A stretch of 64,000 nucleotides of DNA from NCBI RefSeq assembly GCF_031755915.1, contig NC_083382.1, positions 11,419,001 to 11,483,000 of the forward strand. Direction: 5' to 3'. A program made the translations under genes and the position numbers. The DNA is from Ziziphus jujuba. Taxonomy: Eukaryota > Streptophyta > Magnoliopsida > Rosales > Rhamnaceae. Below the pieces are notes generated by a model. The model saw nothing but the letters and a program-made list of their open reading frames with translations. It did no database searches and was not told the DNA's origin. Below are positions 32,530 to 43,720 of the stretch, piece after piece. The number at the start of each line of letters is the position of its first letter. The first letter of the stretch is position 1.

Positions 32530-32890
32530 CAAGAACTATCCTATATATATGTTACAACTCAGAAAAGTATAAAGAAAATAGAAAAAGAAGAAATTAAATG
32601 AAAAAAATATATATGTTACGAGTTTTAGTAATTGTAGCTAGATGCATGCCGATCTCTCATGGTCATAGCACCTGTAGGAGTAGGCTGCTTTTTGAGGATA
32701 AACAAGCAAAGAGAGGGACAAAAGGCAAAAGCATTATTAGAATACTTAGCATCAAGTAATTACAGAAAAATTTGGAAGAAGACTCCGTTGAGATTAATGG
32801 TGAACTGAGTTTCATAGTTAACCCTGTGCAGACATTTATATTAACGTCATTCATGCTTCTACCTAACAGTCGTACGCGTTTTCAAGTATT
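32530..32890 (-). pseudogene. RLP signal-peptide exon module (minus, second of a tandem pair)
   Basis: The best preserved copy. The minus frame at 32663-32854 encodes MKLSSPLISTESSSKFF, then a strong hydrophobic leader (LSILIMLLPFVPLFACLSSKS), consistent with an RLP secretion signal. The cap text YDHERSA lies just beyond, out of frame, and the RLP match stops there. The upstream flank leads within about 70 bp into hAT-like copy v. Confidence 0.75.
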
Positions 32891-32956
32891 GAATCATTTA
32901 CGTTTTTTTATTTTTTATTTTTGGGTTGAAAGTTTTCATTTATCTAATAGTCTTCC

Positions 32957-33777
32957 TAGAGGTGGCAATTTAGATCATGACACGCTAACACGATTAAAAA
33001 ACGACATGAAGTTAACAGGTTTGGATTTATTATAAATGGATTCGAATCAACCCGTTTAACACGATTAATAAACGTGTCAATTTCAGATTAACCTGCTTGA
33101 CCTAAAATTGACATGTTTAACCCATTTAATTAAATGTGTTAATTTTGGGTTGACCTATTTAATAACCTGTTTAAATTATAACTTTAATATATTAAATTTA
33201 CTATTAATAAATTTTAACTAATACTTTTTTATTACTAAATATCAATTTTATTTAAGGTTATATTATTGATCTTATTTTATTAATTAAAAATATAAAAGAA
33301 AAATTATTGAAATAATATTTATTTACTTAAATATAACATGTTTAATACACGTATGGATTTACGGAGATTGATAAAATAAAAATTAATATGAATAAGAGTA
33401 TTGGAGATGTAGAATATTAAAACATAATTATTCTTAAAAGTTTTTTTTATATTATTTTTAAAGAAGTAGTATTAAGTTTGTTATGTATATATATGTATCT
33501 ATATTTAACTGTTATATAAGATTGTTATATTATCATATCATATGTTATATTATTTTAAATTTGTAACTATAACTATATGGCTTTACATATACAATTTAAT
33601 TTTGAATTAATTAATGACTAAATTATTTTTTATGTGAAATAATTAATTTAAATAAGGTAATTTATTTAATTAGATTAATTTCGTATAAATAGGTTAATTT
33701 CGTATAAATAGGTCAATTTTGTGTAAATAGAACAATTTTGTATAAACAGTTCAATTTCGTATAAACAGATCGTGTTA
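32957..33777 (+). mobile_element. hAT-like element copy v (3' truncated)
   Basis: Starts at the terminus tagaggtggcaatttagatc and follows copy iv closely (acccgtttaacacgattaat, ttaaagaagtagtattaag, cgtataaacagatcgtgtt). At 33777 it switches to the 3' part of an LTR-X copy. The last ~180 bp of the element, including its right terminus, are missing. Confidence 0.72.
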
Positions 33778-34189
33778 ACGTTGATCGTCCGGGGTGAACT
33801 CGACGTCTCAATTCATTGCCGAAGGTCCAAGAGAAGCTTTTCCTCCCTTTTTCCTCTCCATCTTGTATTGCTTCTTTATCTATCATTGTATTAAAGTCAT
33901 ATTTATTTGTATAATACTCTGTATACGAATTGGATAGATATTTGTTTAATTGCTTACTGATTCCTTGTTGTTATTTTGGAGTGCTGTAAATTTATGGAAA
34001 CAAATTGTAGTAAGGTGGGAGGAATAAGGTGGTGTTTATTGGAGTGTGTTTTATGTGCAGGAAATTTTGTGGTAAGTCCTACCCTTAGGGGAGATGCTGC
34101 CGAATTTTCCATTTGAAGGTTCGGTGGTGTTTCCCTGGGATCAAGGCTTGTCTAGGGTTTCGATGAGGAATTTTAGACAGATCCTGACA
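33778..34189 (+). mobile_element. LTR-X copy 5, 3' fragment
   Basis: Only the last ~412 bp of LTR-X are present: acgttgatcgtccggggtga, the cctctccatcttgtattgc block, the gtaagtcctacccttagggg block and the end gacagatcctgaca. The left break is inside hAT-like copy v, so both elements lost sequence at one junction. Confidence 0.85.
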
Positions 34190-35163
34190 AAATAATTTGT
34201 AAATATTTGACTAATAAGAGCCAAATAAATATATTTTTCTAACAAATCCTTTAGGAAAGTCCCCCACACCAACTGGTTATTATATGTCATTTTTTAAAAT
34301 CATGTTAAATTTTGTCTAAACCAATCATCAGTGTAAAGTACAGGGGTACCGTACTAAGGATAGCGTAGTAGGATCCTCTTTGTTTGTATGAAGACAAAAG
34401 AATAGTCATATAAACCGTAAACAAGTAAACATGTTTACTTTGTTAATGCTATCAAACATGAACAATTAAAACATATATCATTGTAGCACTATAAACCCAA
34501 GGTCTATACATATTCACAGAATTGTATTTAATTAACTTACTAACCTTTTAAATGCAGCCATTGATTTATCAGATCTACTTACAAAACAAAACACAAAAGT
34601 AACACCATAGTCGTGCCTAATGGACATACTCCTCTCTAACTTTTCTCTCTCAAATTTTCACCAAATAGGCATCATAGATACCTCAAAACCCTAATCACTT
34701 AATATATGTGTATCGTATATTAACACTAGTGGCTCATTCCCAATTTATATATATATATATATAAATTAATAAATAATAATAATAATAATATCATATAGTA
34801 TAACATAATATAATAATAAAACAGGGAATAAGTCAATTGGTCTTCTAGAGAGAATAAGTTATTCAGTCCAATGAGCCAACTAAAGTATTATATATATATA
34901 TATATATAAAATAATTAATAAATAATAATAATAATAATATCATATAGTATAATATAATATAATAATAAAACAGAAAATAAGTCAATTGATCTTCTGGAGA
35001 GAATAAGTCATTCAGTCCAATGAGCCAACTGAAGTATTACAGAGAGCGTGTGGCCATGGGCTCTATTGAAAAGCTCAATAAACAAGCTAGTCCAATTACT
35101 GGTATAAATAAGCCCTATAAGTGAGTCACGTAATTATGACTAGTCCATATAGAATATCTAACA
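34190..35163 (-). repeat. Copia-2 3' LTR (probable)
   Basis: On the minus strand gtccaaataggagac (35164-35178, polypurine-like) is followed by TGTTAGATATTCTATATGG, the usual PPT/LTR start of plant Ty1/copia elements. This places the LTR start at 35163. The left limit is uncertain because LTR-X copy 5 lies there. Inside is a tandem duplication at about 34740-35040. No partner LTR was found at the 5' side near 44 kb, so the element is truncated or the partner is unrecognisable. Confidence 0.55.
34740..35040. repeat. Tandem duplication (2 x ~147 bp)
   Basis: Two adjacent copies each run (TA)n, aataataataataatatcatatag, aaaacagRRaataagtcaattg, tcttctRgagagaataagt, cagtccaatgagccaact. They differ at only a few positions, so the duplication is much younger than the LTR that holds it. 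Confidence 0.85.
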
Positions 35164-35178
35164 GTCTCCTATTTGGAC

Positions 35179-35800
35179 TGCATAATCATCACAGGCAACA
35201 ACAAACTCATTTACTATAGAATCTCCCAAATCAAAATACCATTTCATCTAATCATATAGCATGCCAACAAGGCACAACAATATGCTAGATTGGGTAGTAA
35301 AGATTCTCTTAGTAAATCTCCCAAAAGTATGTACCATTTCAATTGAGTACTTTACATGCCATAAACTGAGTTTAGGTAATAGAGATATACTATTTCAACG
35401 GAGTACTTTGCATGCCATAAACTCAGTCTATGTAATAGAGATTACCTTATCCCATGGAATCCCTTAACACATGATACCATTTCAGTCAAGCACATTGCAT
35501 ACCGACAGAGTATGACAATATACTCAAACTACTTAGTAGGGACTCATCATAGTACTTATGGATCAACGTACACATATACACGTAGAATAAGTCTCAAACA
35601 GACCTGCTAACATAAGGAACAATAATATGTATAACAAACATCACATTATAATGATCCATATACATACATGTATTACTTACAAGGCAATACTCAATCATAT
35701 ATTACGTACAACATGGACATTATTGAAGATTACAAAATTCCCACTGAGCTATAGCAATCTCAACTGCTACTCACTTATACAGTGACATATGTTCCTCAAA
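35179..35800 (-). other. Copia-2 non-coding DNA between pol end and 3' LTR
   Basis: Contains diverged repeats of taccatttcaNtNgagtacttNgcatgccataaactNagt (about 35330-35430). It has no coding text and sits between the copia-2 pol end and its polypurine tract, as in other plant copia elements. Confidence 0.5.
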
Positions 35801-36926
35801 TAAATTTATAGGTTAGCCTTTGTTAGTGGGTTTGCCATTATGTTGTAACAAGCATGTACACAACAAAAAAAAATAATGAGACCACAAGCAAAATGATACA
35901 GCCATGGAATTACCACAACAATATTACTGGCCATAATACAAAAGTACACCCAAAAGCTAGTCTCAAAACAGGCCAATACACTGCCTCTACAATTAATGCA
36001 ACTATACACTAAATCATAAAATAGCTTCTATTGCCATGATAAATAACATTTTCGATGTTAAACATTTAAACATTTATATATATATATATATAGCCATTAT
36101 AATCAGCTCACAAAATCTCACTGCATCAAAGTAGTGGTACGCTGAACTCAAAACCAAAAAATGACTTTTTCATAGTACATATAATCGAGACTAGTCAAGC
36201 ATTTACAAAAACACATCCACAAAATAAACAATATTCAATGATGTGCAATCTTAAGTGAACATCAAACTGATAAATGGAAATTGGACTATTATAATTTGTC
36301 CATTTTATTACTCTCTCATTTTTGGAACATAGATCCCTAGAGAGTTTATCACCGGCACCACCGATACCATACTAGGAGAATATTGTGCATATTAAAACTT
36401 AACACAATCCTATCAACATAGGCTCTAAATAAGACAATTGTAATACACAATTAGCCTTATCTCAAAGAATCTTTATTTTTAGTACCAATGAAACCACTTA
36501 ACATCCTTCAAATTAAAAAGGCTACTTATCAACAAATTTTTCTTAGTCAATAGGTCAGTATCACTGAAAGCTAACAATATGTCTTCAAAATACAATACTA
36601 TAAATACTAAATTGCTCCCACTAGCTTTCAAATATATGCACAAATCAACAATATTCTCCTTAAAACAATTTTAGGTTACAACTTCATCAAAAAATTAAAA
36701 CACCACTGCCATGAAGTTTACTTAAGATCATAAATAGATATTTTAAGTTTACGAAATAAATTTTCATTCTCCACTACTTGGAAGCCAATTACATGGACCA
36801 TATATATACACATTTGAATATAAAATTCCATTTAACAAAGCAGTTCTAACATCCATATAATACAACTCCAAAACATAATTAGCCACAATTACCTTAGTGA
36901 TTCTAAAAGAATCTTTTGTGCATTCA
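35801..36926 (-). pseudogene. Copia-2 RT (C-terminal part) and RNase H remains
   Basis: On the minus strand from 36926 the RT continues after LTR-X copy 6 with SKDSFRITKVIVANYVLELY and MDVRTALLNG, the copia DVKTAFLNG motif. Heavy decay follows through the RT and RNase H region. The end of pol is recognisable at about 35810-35850 as IMANPLTKANL, the IADPLTKAL motif that closes copia RNase H. Multiple stops and shifts; no YVDD box could be read. Confidence 0.75.
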
Positions 36927-37997
36927 TGTCAGGACCCGTCCAAAATTTCTCACCGGAACCCTAGACAAGCCCTGATCCCAAGGACCTTCCAATGGAAAAT
37001 CCGGCAGAACCTCCCCTAAGGGTTGGACTTACCACAAATTTCCTGCACTGAGAACACACTTCTATATACATCCCCTTATTCCTCCCACATTACTACAATT
37101 TAATTCCACAAATTTGCAGCACTCCAAATGAATAGCAGGAAACCAGTGCATAATTAATAACTAAATGTCCAACACCATATACAGAGCATTATACAAATAA
37201 ATGTGGAATTAATACAATGGCAGATAAAGAAGCAATACAAGATGAAGAGGAAAAAGGGAGGAAATGCTTCTTGGACTTTCGGCAATGAACTGAGACGTCG
37301 GGCTCATCCCGGACGATCACCGTCTCCCAATCCTTGTACCTAGGGGAATGAAATTCAGAAATATGAGATGCTAATCATCTCAGTGAGTGACCCTATCTAC
37401 TGTACAATTATAATGCAACGGTAATTATAGTACATTTGATTAATTAAGAATAAATAAGTAAATAAATAATAATTAATTGAAAATAATATTTCTCTCAAAA
37501 CCCTCACCATTCAATTTGTTGGAAAGGTTCCCCTTTTAGAACATTTTCGCAAAACCCGTTATTTGTATTCCCCGAAAACCAAGGAAACAATTAGTTAACT
37601 AAGTATCAAATAAAATATAATAAATCAAGCATCCAAAATTTATAATGAAAATAAAATAGGAATAGAAATAAAAATAATTTTAGTAACAATTACTAAATGT
37701 CATTTAATCCTCATAAAATCCACAATAATCAAAATTCTCATAAATATACATTTCAAACACATAATAAATCCATCAATGAAACTATCAATAATTTAAAATA
37801 AATATTCCTTCAATTTATCAAAATCAAAATATGCTTTAATGCACATATACATTTCAATTTATTCAAATTGTGCCATCAAAATTTCAAATATAATTTTGCT
37901 AAATATTTAACACATAAATATTAAATCCAAATATTTAATTATCACAAAATAAATATAAATTAACACCCGAAAATTAATTTGAAGGTGGGTCACTCAC

Positions 37998-38058
37998 TTC
38001 GAGCACGCAATTAACCTAAGATCCTCCATGGGATCAATTCCACGACGCACACGTGCTC
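37998..38058 (-). other. 61-nt splice-bounded module, LTR-X copy 6
   Basis: Read on the minus strand: gttgttctag | gagcacgtgtgcg ... cgtgctcgaa | gtgagtgaccc. Exactly 61 nt between the acceptor-like AG and the donor-like GTGAGT. The GAGCACG/CGTGCTC pairing arms are kept. Confidence 0.58.
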
Positions 38059-38632
38059 CTAGAACAACAATATTACACATCTCAAATAAATTAATATTTT
38101 ATTTGGATAAATAATACCCGTTACCTGGGGGGACTAACACAAACGTTAACCAAAATTGACGAGTAATATACTGAATCGAAGCTTGTGGAACAATGATCAT
38201 ATTACCAGCCTTCATTGACCCCAATTTCGCCGGTGGTGGTCGGAATTTTCTTGGGAAGTACCGGCTGAACTTCACCTCCTCGTAACTCACAAACCACTTC
38301 AAATTTAAACAGTTGGAGACCATATTTGAACTCAAAGGATCCAAAATAGGGGGAAAGGGGTGGCAATTCGAACTGGGCTTCCCGGAAACGGCGAGAATCG
38401 CCGGAAAAACAAAGTGAGCCGCAGCCGGCTTCAACCGCCGATCTGGGCGCATCGCCGGTCCGCCGGCCACCAAACTTGGTGTCTGAGCTCACCGACAGCT
38501 GGGCTTCACCAGTGGCCGGCGCGTGTGGCCATCCGGTGGGCGGAATCTGAGAAACTTCAAGGACCCAAGAGGAGGAAAAGGAAGGAGAAGAAAGAAGAAG
38601 AAGAAAGAATTTGGGGGGCTGGGGTCTTTTTT

Positions 38633-38642
38633 CCCACGTGGG
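38633..38642. promoter_or_regulatory. CCCACGTGGG palindrome (G-box) in LTR-X copy 6
   Basis: Same 10-bp palindrome at the boundary between the C+G-rich leader and the purine/pyrimidine tract, as in copies 3 and 4 (here inverted with the element). Confidence 0.58.
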
Positions 38643-39267
38643 AGAAGGGAAAAAAAGAAAGAAAAAGAAAAAAGAAAAAGAAATAAAAAGAAAATAAAAG
38701 AAAATAATTAAATAATATTAAAATAATATTATTGTATAAAATAATAATAAAATAATATGGTATTTAACCATAGTTGACATGTGGCATCTCACCATTGTGA
38801 CACATGGCACCCTTTATTAAGTTACACGTGGCATACTGTTCACATATTTAAAATTAATATTAAAATAATACTGTATTTGAAAAATTCTACAGCTCCATAA
38901 CTTTCAAACCACATATCCAAATCGAACGTGCCACTAGTCTATGGACTCGTATCGACGAGTACTTCACAACCATGTATGAGTCAAAGCTCAACTTTGCATG
39001 AATAAAAAGTCAACTCCGGCACCCTTTGGACAGTTAGACCTCAACTTGTTTTGCTCATAACTTTCAAACTATAGCTCCGTTTTCAACGTGCTACTAGTCT
39101 ATGAAATCGTGACAACGTGTACTTTTTAACGGTACCTCGGTCAATGTGAGATTCCATCAGGAGCAAAAAGTCAATATTTGACCCCTTCTCGGTCAACGAA
39201 GGTCAAACCTGGTCAACTTTGGTTAAATTTTAGAAATTTCCAATGTACTTCGGGACGGGGTGTTAGA

Positions 39268-40238
39268 ATTCATGAGAGAACATCTCTTTATATAGTCAAT
39301 TTCTTTCTTCTGACTAAAACCTTTGATAACAAATCTAGTTTTGTACATGTTCACTTGACTATTGGAGTCTCTCTTGGTCTTATAGATCCATTTGCACCTA
39401 ACAAGCTTTCCACCTTCAAGTAACTAAACCAAAATATAAGAAGGCATTAACTGCTTGTTGGCTTCCTCACAAGTGATTAGATAAAATTCATCACTTATAT
39501 TAAACATATGTTCCTACAAATAAACCACATAGTTATCAAGTATAGTAAATTTTTAAACCCTTTTGACCTTCTTAAAAGCCATACATCAACATTAGCTGTA
39601 ACAAAAAAATCCCACCTATCTTAATGGGTTCAATATTGACTCAATACTACTTCCACAATTATGAAAAACTATAAAAAATTTATAACATGAACATCAACAG
39701 TGGAAATCAATACAGTTTCCTCTATAAAAAACAAAAATCTCTGGACCTTTGCTTTTACCAAAACTGAAACATCTTTAAAATAAATAATCATGTTTGGCTT
39801 AATGACCTTGCTATGAAAGATGAAAAATGAAATCTAAAAACTTTGGATCCTTTTATAAGAACCAACAAAAAATAACCAATAGAGGTTTTAGGAACTACCT
39901 TCTTAATATCGTAATTATACATCATAACATCAAATCTGAAACCTCAGGCATAACTTGCTACCTATAAGGAAAGATGGTAAATTAAAGTTTGCCAACACAC
40001 ACCACACTATATCCATCAAAAGTGCAACTCCTCCTCTCTTTTATGTCATTTGCTAAAGAGTGCCAAGTATTGTAAACTAAACATCAATTCCACATTCAAA
40101 CAAATAAATTACGAAAGACATTGGGTTTTACCCAATCTTATCATGTCTACCATAATATTCAACACCCTACCAAACCTCATAGTCTTTAACTTCTTATTCT
40201 TCTAAAGCTTCATTTTCATCTTGAATTTCTTAAAGACA
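39268..40238 (-). pseudogene. Copia-2 integrase C-terminal part and RT start
   Basis: From 40238 down, the minus strand reads KKFKMKMKL, then GVEYYGRHDKIG (the GGEYxGRYDExG segment of copia integrase), then VMMYNYDIKKVVPKTSIGYF (YNPxEKKLDxRTxSGYFIGY-like), and at 39420-39280 KWIYKTKRDSN, YKTRFVIKGFSQKKEIDY (the RT start WVYKxK, RLVAKGFxQ). Several stops and frame changes. LTR-X copy 6 cuts it at 39267, and the TRIM/LTR-X copy 7 pair at 40239-43547 separates it from the integrase N-terminal part. Confidence 0.82.
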
Positions 40239-40243
40239 ACCAA

Positions 40244-40409
40244 TGTAACAGCCCAGTCCACCCACATCAAGATATTGTCCGCTTTGGGCCCAGCCCGCAC
40301 GGTTTTGTTTCTGCCAGTCCCACTCGCAAAAGGCCTCTTGAAGGGAAAGGTATCCACACACTTATAAGCCATGCTTCATTCCCCTTTCCAACCGATGTGA
40401 GATGTTACA
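40244..40409 (+). mobile_element. TRIM-like short LTR, copy A
   Basis: 166 bp from TGTAACAGCCCAGTCC to CCGATGTGAGATGTTACA. It matches copy B (61361-61525) along its length (aagatattgtcc, tttgggcc, aagggaaaggtatccacac, cccctttccaaccgatgtg). Small TG..CA units like this are LTRs of TRIM-type miniature retroelements in many plants. The left flank is accaa. The right flank is atcgt and then LTR-X copy 7, so it lacks its own matching duplication. Confidence 0.7.
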
Positions 40410-40414
40410 ATCGT

Positions 40415-43400
40415 TGTAACACCCCGTCCCAAACCACATCGGAATTCGTGCACGTTGACTGAGGTTGACCGTTGATTGAGTGGGTCAAAAGTTGACTTTT
40501 TGTTCCAGTTGAAATTTCGAGTTGACCAGGGTACCGTGGTGAAGTGCATGATGCCCCGAGTTCGTAGACTAGTAGCACGTCGAAAACGGCGCTACGGTTT
40601 TAAAGTTATGGGCAAAACAAGTCAAGGTGCAAACTGTCCAGAAGGTGCCGGGAGTTGACTTTTTAAATTGTATAATTTTGCTTTGAATTTTGTATGGTTG
40701 TAAAGTACTCATCGATACGAGTCCATAGACTAGTGGCACGCTTAAATCGGGCATCTAGTTAAAAAGCTATAGACGTGTGAAGTTTGCCGGATACCGTAAT
40801 ATTTTATTATATTTGGCTTAAGTGCACAGTAACACCACGTGTTGTCACCTGATTGGTCCACATGGATGAACAGTGTCACCACTGTGGCTTTTATTTGACA
40901 AAAATCTCAGGGAGGAGAGAGAAAGAGCGAGAGGAGAGAGAAAGAGAGAGAGAGAGAGAGAAAGAAACGACCGGCCGCCGGAATCGACAAATTTTCTGGC
41001 CGACCCTTGCTACACGCGCCGGCTAGACGGAAGTGGCTCCCCATTTCCAGCCAAACCCCAAAATTTCACGACCGCCTGCCGCCGGACGGGCCCAGATCGA
41101 GCCGGCAAAGTTCGGCGGCGATTTTCCCCTCCACCACCGACCACCGCCGTTTGACCCCTTTCCGACCATTTTTAGGCCACACGTGCCAGCCACCCCTCAC
41201 CACCTCCTCATTTCCGGCCAGCCCACCAAATTTCACGGCCACCGGACCTCCGACGCGCCGGGATCGGAGCGTTTTCCGACAAGGCACCGAAAACCTTCAA
41301 ACCCTGATTTCTTCGCCGTCTGACCTCCGTTTGCCCCATTGCCGGTGCCGTTGGAATCCTCTCCTCTTAATCTACAAAACCCCCAAAAATCTCATCCAAC
41401 GGCCACCGCACGTGCCGCCGATGGCGACGGTTGCCGGTGACCGCGGCGGCTTGTCGGAAGTCACTGTTCCGGCGAGTACCCAGTTGCACCGCCGGTCCCT
41501 GTCCACTGATTCCAACCCCCTGAATCCAAATCCGTGGTCCTTTTCTGCCAATTCACGATTGGATTGAGAGGATCGAAGAGTTGAATCCCGAAAGCTTTCC
41601 AGCGAGATTCCGGCCACCACCGGTCCGATCTCCGGAAAGTAAGACCGGATTTGTAATCCTCGTCGCTCAAGCTTCGATTCGGTATATTACTCATCAACTT
41701 TGGTAGTTGTTTGTGTTCGCTCTCCGGGTACCCATTTGGGAGTTACTCGATTAAAATATTAATATTTTTGGTTTGGTGTATTGTGGATGTTTTAGGTGCA
41801 CGTGCGAGTAGTGGAGTCGATCCTGCGGAGGATCTTGATTGAGATACGTGCTTAAGGTGAGTGACCCACCTTCAAATTAATTTCGGGAATTAAATTTGTG
41901 AATATTTGGTGTGATTTGAATATTTGAAATTTATATTCTATGTGTCAAATATTTAATTGATTTATTGTGGAAATTATTGGTGGATTTATTTTGATTAAAG
42001 AAAATATGCATTATATAAATTTATGCCCTGTGAAAATTATTTTATGGTATTGAGAATTATGGAGTTTAATTATATATGAAATTCTTGTGGTTTTAACATT
42101 ATTTTGGGCATGATTTTATTTTTAAATATTTGTTTATGTTGGTGATTTCAATTTTTGTAAGTATGCCATGGAATATTATGTGATTCAATTTATTATATTT
42201 TTGAAAATATTTTATGCTATTGGAAAAATTGGAATATTTAAATTGGTGGATTTGGGAGCTGGTGGATTTGAAATTCATGGAATTTATGATGTTGATTATA
42301 AAGAAATTGTGGAGAATTTTCGGGTTTAATTGGATGGGATAAACCCGGTATGTTTATGGAAAAAATTTGAAATTTTGAAATGTATTGATTTATGATTTTT
42401 AGATGCACCATACACGTACTGGTGTTCTGTTTATATGTGATATGGTTAGTGTGCATATGGATGTGATTAGCGCGCGGGTGGGTGTGAGTAGCGCGTAGGT
42501 GATTTTATGGGGTTGTCCTGTGTTTGCCATCAGATGATGGTAGGTCGCCCCTCCATGGCCGGGACATCTGTTTGCAGCGGTGCGGTGGGACGCCATGCGA
42601 TCGTATGCCGGTTTCTCTCTATAATCTCCTGTCTGGCGGTACCTTGGGACGCTGGGTACTGTTGGCACCACTGGTATATAGTGGGTGCATCGAGTGATTT
42701 CAGAACTGGGATTTTAAAGTAAATATTTTGAAATTGTTTTGGAATTAAAAATATAATTAATACTGCTTTTGGTATTTATTCGAGTGGGGATTTTAAATTG
42801 GTTTAATTTTCCCTTTACTTAATTATTCAATAAATTAATCTCTTTTAATTATAATTTTTGGATGCTTGACTTATTATATTTTATTTGATATTTAGTTGAA
42901 TAAATTGATGTCTTGGTTTTCGGGGAATACGAATACAGGGTTTTATGAAAAGGTTTTAAAAGGGAAACTTTTCCAACCGAGAGAATTGTAAGGGTTTTGA
43001 GAGAAATTATTATTTCCAATTAATTATTATTTATCTACTTTATTACCGTGGTATTATAATTGTATAGTAGATAGGGTCACTCACTGAGAGGATTAGCATC
43101 TCATATTTTTAAATTCCGTTCCTCTAGGTACCAGGTTTGTTGGCATTCATCCGGAGCAGACTTGATCTTCATCGCTGTCTTAGTTCGAGAAGTACACTGT
43201 TCTTCTTTTATTGCAGTTGTAATACTTCTTTCACTCTTGTTGTATTCTATGTTTAATAGTAATTCATGAAGCTCTGTATTCTGTATTGGACACTTATGTA
43301 TTAATTATGCACTGGATTATTGTTGTTCATTTGAAGTGCTGTATATTTGTGGAATCAACTTGTAGTATTGTGGGAGGAATAAGGGGACGATATAGAAGTG

Positions 43401-43542
43401 TGTTTTCAGTGCAGAAAATTTGTTGTAAGTCCATCCCTTAGGGGAGGTTCTGCCGGATTTTCCATTGGAGGGTCCCGTAGGGTTTTCCTGGGATCAGGGC
43501 TTGTCTATGGTTCCGGTGAGGAATTTTGGACGGGTCCTGACA
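40415..43542 (+). mobile_element. LTR-X copy 7 (subfamily B), solo LTR in copia-2 integrase
   Basis: 3128 bp from TGTAACACCCCGTCCCA to GGACGGGTCCTGACA. The right flank accaa (43543-43547) matches not its immediate left flank (atcgt) but the accaa left of TRIM copy A (40239-40243). It has the paired tagactag blocks, a GA-rich tract (40910-40965), a C+G-rich leader (40970-41640), the 61-nt module, the tttttagatgcaccatacac block and the 3' block. Open frames in the leader (for example 41007-41567) are rich in Pro/Arg and are not convincing genes. Confidence 0.92.
41796..41856 (+). other. 61-nt splice-bounded module, LTR-X copy 7
   Basis: gatgttttag | gtgcacgtgcgag ... tacgtgcttaag | gtgagtgaccc. 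Exactly 61 nt. The arms are GTGCACG/CGTGC, so pairing is partly kept despite base changes. Confidence 0.58.
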
Positions 43543-43547
43543 ACCAA

Positions 43548-43720
43548 GATATCTAATTTCTCATAAATAATCTCAACATATCCATAATAGGAGAAGTTAT
43601 TAATATAGGTAATAAAATATCTATAGTCTTTCAAAGTAGGTGGTCTATAGAAAATATAGAAATTAATAACATGACATAAAGAATTATTACAAAATTCTAG
43701 CACATACAAAAGCAATTATA
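43548..43720 (-). pseudogene. Copia-2 integrase, N-terminal core piece
   Basis: The minus strand encodes PPTLKDYRYFITYINNFSYY and GYVEIIYEKLDILVV, the GGYKYFITFIDDYSRYGYVY / EKSEALDVF segment at the start of the copia integrase core. FINNFS replaces the usual FIDDFS, so the first catalytic Asp is gone. The reading continues in KKFKMKM at 40238 beyond the nested pair. Confidence 0.82.

Larger units (their letters stand above)
36927..39267 (-). mobile_element. LTR-X copy 6 (subfamily B), solo LTR in copia-2 RT
   Basis: 2341 bp on the minus strand with a perfect duplication ATTCA (36922-36926, 39268-39272). The plus-strand left end is TGTCAGGACCCGTCC. The right end reads GGGACGGGGTGTTAGA instead of GTTACA, a terminal change. 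It holds the 61-nt module, the CCCACGTGGG palindrome and the C+G-rich leader. It lacks the acgcactcatacag to tttctctctttaac section, which explains the shorter length. Confidence 0.92.

Noticed and set aside
40244..40409. Short TGTAACAGCCC unit as part of LTR-X
   Set aside because: It shares only the first seven bases with LTR-X. Copy B at 61361-61525 is free-standing with its own GTCAA duplication.
41007..41567. 186-codon frame in the C+G-rich leader of LTR-X copy 7, with a related 154-codon minus frame at 51705-52169 in copy 8
   Set aside because: Both begin alike (MLHAPARR / MLHASARR), which looked like a conserved protein. The frames drift apart through indels, are Pro/Arg-rich because of base composition, and copies 3 and 6 do not keep them. 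Treated as leader DNA.
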